From: Polytrichum commune
Lineage: Eukaryota > Streptophyta > Polytrichopsida > Polytrichales > Polytrichaceae
Reading direction: 5' to 3'
Length of the DNA stretch: 64,000 nt
NCBI GenBank assembly: GCA_950295325.1
Contig: OX485808.1
Location: 2,854,501-2,918,500, forward strand
Shown one piece after another: positions 48,228 through 57,140 of the stretch. Within the stretch, counting starts at the first letter, position 1. Every line of letters starts with the position of its first letter. The translations under genes and the position numbers were made by a program. The notes under the pieces are model-generated. The model did no database searches, had not been told where the DNA came from, and was given only the letters and a program-made list of their open reading frames with translations.

Positions 48228-48476
48228 TTCGACCAAACATGATGCTTTGTGTTATATTTGGGTCGTTCGGCCCAAACATGATGCTTTGTTTTGTGTTTGG
48301 GTCGAGCGACCCAAACAAGGGGCTGTGTTTGGGTCGGTCGACCCAAACAAGAGGCTGTGTTTGGGGCGGTCGACCCAAACAATAGGCTGTGTTTGGGTCG
48401 GTCGACCCAAACAAGAGGCTGTGTTTGGATCGGTCGACCCAAACAATAGGCTGTGTTTGGGTCGTCTCCCCAAACT
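48228..48476. repeat. Palindrome array, 8 copies, mostly 32-bp period (5' region)
   Basis: Eight copies spaced mostly by 32 bp, with AACAATAGGCTGT/AACAAGAGGCTGT spacers. They lie 0.3-0.55 kb upstream of the start of the ParB/methyltransferase-like gene. Flanking copies are variants (centres CGTTCG, CGAGCG, CGTCTC); central ones match the consensus. A lone worn copy lies at 47958-47979. Confidence 0.95.
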
Positions 48477-48689
48477 GTATTATTTTAATATATTTTTTAA
48501 ACTTGGCATGTAGCATATACAATGCTTATGCATTGTGTATGCTACAACACCGTGAATCTACAAACACATATTGGTTAAAATAAAACACAATACCTTTCAA
48601 AGATGTTGTGCAGACAATTTGGAGTAGAGCAGGTTGTTCTTCCAATAATTCTCAATATCAAACAAACTGTGAGAAAGTTCAATGAGAAA

Positions 48690-49010
48690 CTTTCAAATAA
48701 GTATCAACTCTCTCAAATAGCTCTTGGATCTCTCAACCAACTCCTGAATCTCACACAGAACTACTGAATCTCTCAAAAGACTTCGAAATGTCTAAACCAA
48801 CTCCTGAATCTCACACACAACTACTAAACCTCTCAAAAGCCTTCGAAATGTCCAAACCAACTCCTAAATCTCACACACAACTACTAAACCTCTCAAAAGA
48901 CTTCGAAATGTCTAAACCCACTCCTGAATCCCTCACAAAACTACTGAATCTCTCAAACGACTTCGAAAACTCTCAAACAACTCTTGATACTCTTAAAGAA
49001 CTCTTGAATT
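48690..49010 (+). repeat. 60-bp tandem repeat (about 5 units)
   Basis: Units start near 48741, 48801, 48861 and 48921 at exactly 60 bp, containing CTCCTGAATCTCACACACAA and CTCTCAAAAGACTTCGAAAT, with decayed units on both sides. Since 60 is a multiple of 3, a plus-strand frame reads a 20-residue repeat (KPTPESHTQLLNLSKAFE). Whether it is translated is not supported; it could equally be a leader or spacer repeat. Confidence 0.85.
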
Positions 49011-49741
49011 TCACAAGCACTCCTAAAACTTCCAGTACAAACACCTGGACCTCCCAAACAGAAGCTTTATCTACTACACAATGTTCTACTAACTTCCTTC
49101 AGCACTTTCCAATACTCTTCAACACTCTTTTGCTAACTTCCTTCACGCTCACGCTCTAAAACCTTCCTCCGTATGTTTCTGTTTCTTTCAAAACTCTTCC
49201 TAACTTCTAAGATTGCACAAGGGCTATTCTATTGAAGAGCAAAAGAAAGGAGGGAAAAGAAGATGCAGAAGAAAGCAATGAACGCGGGAGAATGAAGGGT
49301 TAACCTACACCAAGCCTGATTCACCGCGGCGCTTTGCGAAAGCGGCGCTTCAGGAGAGGCGGCGCTTCGAAGCGAGGCGCGGAGAGAGAGAGAGAGAAAG
49401 AAATGAGAAATGCGACGGTTGGGGTTTTGTTTACCTCGGGCATTGGCCCCCAACCGCATGAATAGGGTGCCCACAGGATTAGGGCACCCACGGAAACAGG
49501 GTTACAGGGAACCCTAAAACCTAAATCCTAACGCTTGACTCTAAACCCTTAGCGGGCCTACCTCTTTAAGAGTACATAGGCTATTTGCCTCATAGCATAG
49601 GTTGCATTCTACAATATCAACTTTTTGTAAGTTGAAAACCTTTTGAGTTTGTAAGTTCCTCGCCAATTGCCTTCAAAACTAATTTTTAGTAGGTTAAAAT
49701 CCTTCATATCTTTTAATGTTGTAGGTTTTAAAATCAAAATT

Positions 49742-49815
49742 TGAGTACTAAGTGGGATCCTTGGCAGGAATTGAACCTGGCTAAGCCTTTCACCACGTTT
49801 GAAGGCCAAGGATTA
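49742..49815 (-). ncRNA. tRNA-like Pol III B-box segment (SINE head candidate)
   Basis: The minus strand contains ATCCTTG...CAAGGAT acceptor-like arms, a D-arm-like CCTT...AAGG hairpin and a T-arm-like block with GGTTCAATTCC (good B box), but no anticodon arm. This resembles a degenerate tRNA-derived head of a SINE rather than a functional tRNA. The body and 3' end of such an element are not defined. Confidence 0.35.
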
Positions 49816-50157
49816 ACCAAGTCTTTTTTAAAGAGTTGATTATAAGTTATGAAAGGTTGCTAAAATTCAAATGAGTTTAAGGGTGAAAGTTCTCACCATG
49901 TTCTCATTCAAGTTCTACTCTTCCTGCAAGATATAGCCTAAAGATATGTACTTAGGCCAACTAATTTCCCAATTTGAAGAAGGATGAATGGCTAAAATCC
50001 TCTCTTTTAAAAAAAATTTAGGCAAAATTTCCTAAATGTTTTTTATCACATAGGTTGATATCCTATGTTTTTAAATTGTCCATAGGCTCTTTGTCCTACA
50101 CTTTCAAAATTTTATAGGCTAAGTCACTAATTTTGTAGGCTGCATTTGTTTTAATCG

Positions 50158-50398
50158 GTATATTCGTTAATTTGGGATTTTTTCGGCATTTTGAGAAAGT
50201 TACAAATATAAGAACATGGATAAAATCGCACGTACATTGGAGAATGTTGTAAGATGCAAATACTTTGAAGCGGGTGTTCATATCAAGAACGCAATTAAGA
50301 TCTCATATGAAGATGGTTTAGGTAGGACGACCCAAACATTACACTATGTTGTTGTGGTCCATATATTAATTTGAGAGAAGAGAAAATCTCAAATTAGC
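50158..50398 (+). mobile_element. Small nested relative of giant element (left plus right ends)
   Basis: About 180 bp resembles the giant element's left arm (TATATTCGTTAATTTGGGA, ATAAGAACATGGATAAA, TTGTAAGATGC, TTTGAAGCGGGTGTT). It is followed directly by a segment like its right end (CCATATATTAATTTGAGAG, AAAATCTCAAATTAGCAAAT). The left-then-right order in the same orientation is what a short internally deleted family member would show. The tips are eroded. Confidence 0.6.
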
Positions 50399-50919
50399 AA
50401 ATTTTAGGGTTTAGGTTCTTTTGGACCCTGCTCTAAACCTTTATTAGTTTTTTCAAAAGAACTATGGAGTACCCTAAGGTGCTACATAAAATGTGTTATT
50501 CTACAAAACTAACCATTTATATAGCCAGCGCATTCTTACAACAAAACTTTATGCTAAACTAATACTTATCCCCTACTTACATGACACCATACCCTAAATT
50601 TTCGAAAATCATTGAAGGCATTGGTTTCTCTTTTGTTTGAGCATGTTAGAAAAACCATATAATTGCGTTATATTTAACGATGTAACCATTCACATTTAGT
50701 CTTTACCAATGATGCCAACAATTCACACGATATTGAATGAAAAAAAAAGATTACCCACACCCCCCAACATGTGGAACAATTTAGAATAATTGAGTGTGGA
50801 GCCTAATAAATGAATACCTTTCCCAACTGCATTTTGCAGGGTTTAGGAGATAGGAGATAGGGTTATAACATATTAATCTATCCAATGTCAATGTATAACA
50901 TTGTCTTACTCGTGAGAAG

Positions 50920-51427
50920 AGTCTTATAGGAAGGTTATAGTGAAGACGATGTTGATTATGTTAATTTGTTATTTGAGACGTTTAAACACGATATATTGAT
51001 TGGTCGTGTGTTTATTCAAATAACATGAAATATTGTGGATGTTAATAGGGGCTAGGGGTCCAACTTTGGATGTTTCGCTCACTTTAGGGAATCACATATT
51101 AGTCGCTAATAAACCATCGTTCATGATGTATTTAATATATGAAATGTGATGTAAAAGTAAATCGGAGAAGCACAACATCATGTTGTTATTCATTGTTCTC
51201 TCCACGTGTATTAGATAATGGAGGAAGATATAACAGATATTGTTTGCATAATATGAAGAAGAGTCTAATCGGAAGGTCATAGTAAATACAATCTTGATCA
51301 TGTTAATATGTTATATGGGACGTTTAAACATGATATCCTAATTGGTTTTGTATTTAGTCAATGCGTATTTCATGTTGTGGATGTTATAAGGGTTTAGGGT
51401 CCAATCTTGGATGTTTTGCTCTCACAC
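50920..51427 (+). repeat. Diverged direct duplication, 165-bp copies
   Basis: Two copies at about 50920-51083 and 51253-51427 share AAGGTTATAGTGAA/AAGGTCATAGTAAA, GGACGTTTAAACATGATAT, ATGTTGTGGATGTTA and TTGGATGTTTTGCTC-type blocks, offset about 333 bp. Non-coding. Confidence 0.6.
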
Positions 51428-51577
51428 ATTAGTAAACTTGAAGTGAACTTGAGGATGGATTCAAGTAACATTAAAAGATTGAACTAGAAAGGGACATTGG
51501 TAGTTAGTATCCCCTTAACAATGTCCACATACGTTCGTCATTGCCACTCTTGCATGCGAGATAATAGAGCAAGGTTC

Positions 51578-51599
51578 TAGGGTTTAGGGTTTAGGGGGG
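51578..51599. repeat. Telomere-like TTTAGGG stretch
   Basis: About 2.5 units of TTTAGGG. Matching shorter runs occur at 50402-50414. The plant-type unit supports the lineage call. Confidence 0.6.
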
Positions 51600-52334
51600 A
51601 CAAATAAATAATTCTATTCATCATGACAATGGCCTCAAGCCTTGGAAACTCTCTCATAATTGCAGCCTCCAAATGGCCCAAACCCCACCTAAATAGGTTT
51701 ACACTTGAAAGCATTGAATGGAGTTGTGTTTGGGTCTACATATTGGTTAAAATATACCTTGATGATACTTGAAAAAATTAATGTGGCCGCCACCCTTCCT
51801 CCCAATGGCGTATGTCATATCCACACAAAACAAAACAAATAGATTAAATAACATAGACTAAGTCATATGACGGCTGGGGTATCAGAGGGGCATTGATAGA
51901 TGCGCATTTTTCTACTATAAACAGAAAACGGGGAATTATGTCAGGAGGTTTGAAATAACCTCTGCAAGAGAAGAAGGCGGGGAAGGCATCCAATGACTAA
52001 GTCTGGGAAGCGGAGGTGGATAATATAAAGGGGCGCACCCCCCAAAAGTCGGTCCTTCTTTTCTCTTCTCCCGCTGTCGAATTCGTAGAGAGAACTCTTA
52101 GTAAGAGCTGTACTTCAAGGTTCGTGCATGCTGCCGTTCATGAGCACTTATCCATAGCATGCAAGTTCATGAGCACCTATCCACAGCATGCAAGCCCACC
52201 GTGAACTTTGCAATGAGCTCAAATTCAACACACCACGCAATATCCGCCGCATTATACGCCGGATTTTGTGGTGTACTTGGGCGAACCTTCACCTCTACAC
52301 TAGTGTTGGCGGGTTTTGAGTCTGACCCTATGAG

Positions 52335-53337
52335 GTTTGGGTCAACCGACCCAAACCTGTCCACTAGTGTGTTAGGGTTTATGTCTGACCCTTAACAGGT
52401 TTGGGTCAGTCGACCCAAACCCCAACCCCAGTGTGTTAGGGTTTTTGTCTGACCCTTATCAGGTTTGGGTCGACCGACCCAAACCTGTCCACTAGTGTGT
52501 TAGGGTTTATGTCTGACCCTTGTGAGGTTTGGGTCGGTCGACCCAAACCCCTACCCCAGTGTCTTAGGGTTTTTTTCCTGACCCTTATCAGGTTTGGGTC
52601 GACCGACCCAAACCACTACATGGTGTGGGTGGATGTACTCTTGTGAGGTTTGGGTCGGTCGACCCAAACCCCTACCCCCAGTGTGTTAGGGTTTTTTCCT
52701 GACCCTTATCAGGTTTGGGTCGACCGACCCAAACCACTACCTGGTGTGGGTGGATGCACCCTTGTGAGGTTTGGGTCGGTCGACCCAAACCCCTACCCCA
52801 GTGTGTTAGGGTTTTTTCTTGACCCTTATCAGGTTTGGGTCGACCGACCCAAACCCCTACCTGGTGTGGGTGGATGTACCCTTGTGAGGTTTGGGTCGGT
52901 CGACCCAAACCCCTACCCCAGTGTGTTAGGGTTTTTTTTTCTGACCCTTATCAGGTTTGGGTCGACCGACCCAAACCCCTACGTGGTGTGGTTGGATGTA
53001 CCCTTGTGAGGTTTGGGTCGGTCGACCCAAACCCCTACCCCAGTGTGTTAGGGTTTTTTTTCTGACCCTTATCAGGTTTGGGTCGACCGACCCAAACCAC
53101 TACCTGGTGTGGGTGGATGTACCCTTGTGAGGTTTGGGTCGGTCGACCCAAACCCCTACCCCAGTGTGTTAGGGTTTTTTCCTGACCCTTATCAGGTTTG
53201 GGTCGACCGACCCAAACCCCTACCTGGTGTGGGTGGATGTACCCTTGTGAGGTTTGGGTCGGTGGACTCAAACCCCTACCCCTGTGTGTTAGGGGTTCAG
53301 TCCGACCCTTATGAGGTTTGGGTCGGTCGACCCAAAC
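52335..53337. repeat. Palindrome array, 17 copies, alternating orientation, 121-bp unit
   Basis: Seventeen copies of the 22-bp palindrome. For most of the array, copies with centre CGGTCG (starts 52527, 52648, 52769, 52889, 53011, 53132, 53252) alternate with copies of centre CGACCG (52463, 52592, 52713, 52833, 52955, 53076, 53196), which are exact reverse complements. The composite unit is about 121 bp and includes GTGTGTTAGGGTTTTTTCC and TGGTGTGGGTGGATGTACCC spacers. It ends 200 bp upstream of the DUF7869-like gene. Confidence 0.95.
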
Positions 53338-53536
53338 CCGCACCAAAATAATTTCTGGAACTTGTTTTGGACTTGCACACAGTGTTGGGAGTTCACATTG
53401 TAGTCGTGTTGGAAATGTCTTCATCCTCGGTGTCCCCATTGATCATGGTATCTTGCATTTTCCGATATTTGATTCTTTTGGACCCTTACATTCTTTCCAT
53501 GTGTGTTGAGGTTTCATGTGCATGTGTGTAGGCGCA

Positions 53537-56500
53537 ATGGAGGGAGTTGGTGGAAGAGGGGATTCCTTCTCTGACAACATGGGCAACACCCAATCTACGT
53601 CTGGGGATGAGCTAGACATTGTCAGGGAGGATAGTTTTGATGACAGTGCAGATGAAGGTGACTTGGGGAGTCCTTCGCCATCTGCCCCTTCTTGCCCCAC
53701 TGTGGAATGTGCTGGACTTTCACGAGCTTCATGGGTGAATTTGGATGTAGTACTTGTTAATGACAGTGGAGTTGCTGTGGCGGAGGGTATTTGTCGTAAC
53801 ACACATCCACAAGATTGCATTGATGAAAACCCCCTTGGCACCGAGGACGTTGGAGTTGTTATATTGGAATCACTCGTACATTCCGAAGTGAATCCAACTC
53901 ATAGGTTTTCGTTGCGAAGGTGGCCGTTGAGGAATGTGACAATTGAGGGGGTTAGCTTGCATGACCATGAGCGACGACACATCCAAATCCAACAGGAGCT
54001 CCAAGCAAACATTTGGCCACGCAAAGGCCTACGGAAGTACGATACATTGGCACATCCTACTCCGTCTGCAAATGAGTGTAAACGTCAAAGGTTGCTTTGT
54101 GAGGAGTCCATTAGAGAAGTTGCCACAAAGGATTGTTGTGTACATCGTTGTTGCCAATTGTTCCCAAGGGATAAATTGAAGGCCATCCGCGAGGAAATGT
54201 GGCTTGGAGATTTCCGTCTAAGATCCACCAAAAAGCTTGATGTCCATAGGGCGATACATGTGAACGGAGCGGGTCGCAAGGTCATCACCCTTGAGAGCAT
54301 AGACGTGTGTTGTACGGCATGGTACATCATTCACGGTGTGTCAAAAGCGGAATTTTATAGACAAGCCACGTATGCCAAGGAAGGCCGCCGGTCCCGTCAC
54401 CATGGGAATACGGGCTTAAAGAAACCAAGGGAAGCAACGAGACAAGCAACCGTCACTCTGGCAACCATCATTGTCCCCCTTGCCGATGCAATGCCGCACA
54501 AAACACGCACACTCGCAACCGGTGAAAAGGTTGTGGAGAAGGTTCTTCCTACAAGCACGAAATGGAAAGACATATTGTTGGACGTAAACGCAGTTGGCGA
54601 GAAGACTGGGTTGGACCCTATTTCGTTGTCGAAACTGAGTGCAATAAAAAAATCTCACTTTAGCGAATACATCACAAAAAGACGAGGCGACAAATTTGCC
54701 CGTTGTTCTAAATGCGAGAAGTTGAAACGCCTTCGAGATGCACACACGATGGGGACAGAGTCATATGCCGCACATCAAATGAACTATTTCAAGCATGTGA
54801 ACATGCAAGAGGCACACCGTAATGATTACTACACAAATAGAGCTTTGTCCATCTCTAGGCCTTTGGAGGTCCTTTCAATCATCCATGACAAAATGGACCA
54901 TGCCAAAACAACCTCACCATGTTTTGCAAATCGAATAAAAGCCACGGACGGCCTTTTTAAGCTTCCTGTATCGGTTACAGGTGATTTCGATAACAATTGC
55001 ATTGCATTACCTAAACACAAATTTGTGCTTTAGGTTTGTACTTGGGGCCATAGATGTACACCATGTGAATTTTTTGGTGTTATAGTTGAATATTAAACCA
55101 TTGGGTTGGCTTTGCAGGGATGATTGCACATGGACATGGTGATGTCAAGTATGCTCATTATGCTCTTGATTTGTATCCGGCGGATTCAAACCACACGATA
55201 GGGTCATTTGCAAAGCTTTTACGTGATTTGGAGAAACCGCCGTCCTATTCATCAAGATTGTTATTTGAAAACTCGGGATCAACACCTCTATATGAAGCGG
55301 TCTTGGATGGAAGAGATGTATGCGTGCACTCCTTGCCGGAGCCACCAAGTGAAGATGTGATTGCCAATAATTTGCCCCCAACTCTGCGTGTCCAATTGGA
55401 TAATTGTACGAAGGACAATAAAAGTAGATATGTTTTTGCATATTGGTCGTTGTTGGTTGCGAAAGGCATTTTCAAGGAGATTTTTGTGTCCTTTCTATTG
55501 GTAGGCCACACGCACGACGATATCGATGCATCTTTTGGGCGGTGGAGCATGAAGTTGCACGAGGAGGATTTTCCAACAATCCCATTGTTGATGAAGTCGT
55601 ACATGGATTTGGAGAACATTCCCGTCATCCCCCATATGATCGAGGAGGTTCCAGACTTCAATGCATTCATAGAACCGTATATTCGAAGCGGAGCTCACCG
55701 ATTGATCGGACATACGAAGGCACAACAATTTCGGTTCTACGTGCGTGACGATGGTATCCCCGCCATGCAATACAAGTTGTTGTGCATGTCACAAGACTGG
55801 AGCCCGCCGGAGGGTCTCCTTGTATGGCGTGTTGATGGGGAGGGAAGGACGATGTTGCCTGACGGAGAGCCTAAGCCTTGCAAACCAATACCCATGAAGA
55901 ATTTGGAGGACATTTGTAAAGGCATATCAGGCTTCATACAATATTGGGAGAGTTTGAGGGTAGCGGATGTTGGTGGATCGTGTTGGCTTTGTTACGGAAG
56001 TTGGATACAATATTAGACACGTGTTCGTGGCGCTTTGGCAAACCTTCATCAAGATACACCCCTTACTTTAAAGCATGGGTTTTGGCCACAAACACGTGTC
56101 AATGTACAAGCTTCGGAGGCTAGTCTTTTGGGAAATGGAGAGGTTCGAGAGGAGTTTGATGTGGACGACCATTACGTGGGGCCTGCTAGTAGTCGTCCGC
56201 CACCATTTTTCCGCATTGCAGTGGATTGTCATGAAGGTTATATGCTCATTTTGCGTCCTGGAGATGAGACATATGCAAAGCCAGTGTGGGTGGCAAGAGC
56301 TTTGTCCAATCCAAATTTTGTAACTTCCAGCCCTCATTTTCGACAAATACAAGTAGAGTACTACCGACCGACAGCACGGAATGAAGATGTTGTTCGGCAT
56401 TATACAGGCTGGGAACAAACCAACACTTTCGGTGGAAGGTGGATTCTGAGCACGGTCCATCTTGGGTAGATACAGATTCCATATTCATAGCATGGAAACC

Positions 56501-56605
56501 ACGGAAAAATCATAGTGGATCAGTGTCCATCCCTCAAAAGCACATAACTTTTGCAAAAGACAACCTTGCTCGGATCGCAGAAGAAGCAACCCACGTTGAA
56601 TGAGA
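53537..56605 (+). pseudogene. DUF7869-like putative transposase, lightly decayed
   Basis: Two exons: 53537-54980 and 55118-56605, with intron 54981-55117 (ACAG|GTGATT ... TTTGCAG|GG) joining SVTG to MIAHGHGDVK. The C-terminal half carries the DUF7869-type core: LRVQLDNCTKDNKSRYVFAY, VSFLLVGHTHDDIDASFGRW and a final SIFIAWKPRKN. I read this family as an RNase H-fold, DDE-like transposase, with D in LDNC and D in DDID as likely acidic residues; that activity is inferred. A CxxC pair (ARCSKCEKL) in exon 1 may bind zinc. An in-frame TAG (56014-56016) and a one-base shift near 56430 break the C-terminus. An ATG at 53516 is also possible, but TGTGTAG before 53531 looks like an acceptor. The protein would bind the element's own ends. 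Confidence 0.75.
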
Positions 56606-57140
56606 AGTTGGTAGGATTGTGTTAGCATGATTATAGTGTAATATGTAATTCGACAAATATATATTACTTATATGTGTGCTCCTCAAACTTGGGGCAAAGT
56701 TTGGGTAGAGCTTGCGAATGCTATATTGTTTGGGGTTGGATGAATATCCATTTACTATATTTCAATACAGTTGTGAAGTTCATTTTTTTTATTAAGTTTG
56801 GGACTACATTTTCCATTGAAGAAAAATGCATTTATTGCATGCACTTTGTATGTTGCAATGTCTATATTTTATTGACCATGCTAATAATAGAAATCATTTT
56901 ATATGTTTCTTGGGTGAAACTAGTTTGGAGTGCTCTATCCAAAGTGTTTTTGTTGATGAAGTTGGTGTTGAGTGCTCTACCATATGTGCTTATGTCCACA
57001 CATAATAGATTTGGGATATTAGAACATATAATATATTTGAGATTGTTCGCAATATAGTTTCGGAACACGGAATGTTGTTTGATCCATATATTAATTTGAG
57101 ACTAGAGAAAGTCTTAATTTAACGAATATAGTGTTGAATA

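Larger units (their letters stand above)
48477..52334. other. Non-coding centre of giant element
   Basis: Between the two divergent gene sets I find repeats but no recognisable conserved gene. A GC-rich patch at 49320-49380 repeats GCGGCGCTTC three times. The open frame at 48788-49159 is a product of a 60-bp tandem repeat. Confidence 0.45.
40497..57134. mobile_element. Giant TIR transposon, 16.6 kb, 6-bp TSD
   Basis: The left end is ACACTATATTCGTTAAATT followed by GAGACTTT. The right end, read inward, is the same 19 bp followed by AAGACTTT, giving 26 of 27 matches. The direct duplication TGAATA sits immediately outside both ends (40491-40496 and 57135-57140). Inside are a minus-strand gene set (FCP1-like phosphatase; ParB/methyltransferase-like pseudogene), a plus-strand DUF7869-like putative transposase, about 38 copies of a 22-bp palindrome, and other internal repeats. 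The interior is partly much more GC-rich than the surroundings. The size and 6-bp TSD recall large self-encoding elements such as Mavericks, but none of their proteins is present. Confidence 0.82.

Noticed and set aside
48206-48522. Frames reading FGSTDPN or VWVDRPK repeats on both strands over the palindrome clusters
   Set aside because: Palindromic repeats produce open repeat frames on both strands. Only the copies within the exon at 43.5-43.6 kb have independent support for being translated.
49742-49815. A functional organelle-type tRNA gene
   Set aside because: The acceptor-like and T-arm-like parts are there, but no anticodon arm exists. It is kept only as a SINE-head candidate.
51578-51599. 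Chromosome end or telomere seed
   Set aside because: Only about 2.5 TTTAGGG units are present; interstitial stretches this short are common by chance.
44816-53337. CRISPR-like arrays of palindromic repeats
   Set aside because: Spacers are identical or near-identical within each cluster, the repeat period differs by cluster, there are no cas genes, and the setting is eukaryotic.
43251-56605. Genetic code in which TAA and TAG encode Gln
   Set aside because: It would explain the in-frame stops in the giant element. However, the 1567-codon receptor gene contains many Gln codons and no TAA or TAG, the transposase-like first exon also has only CAA and CAG, and there are frameshifts too. Decay is simpler.
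40497-57134. Maverick/Polinton identity based on size and 6-bp TSD
   Set aside because: No polymerase B, retroviral-type integrase, packaging ATPase or capsid-like frame is present, and the tips do not begin with AG.
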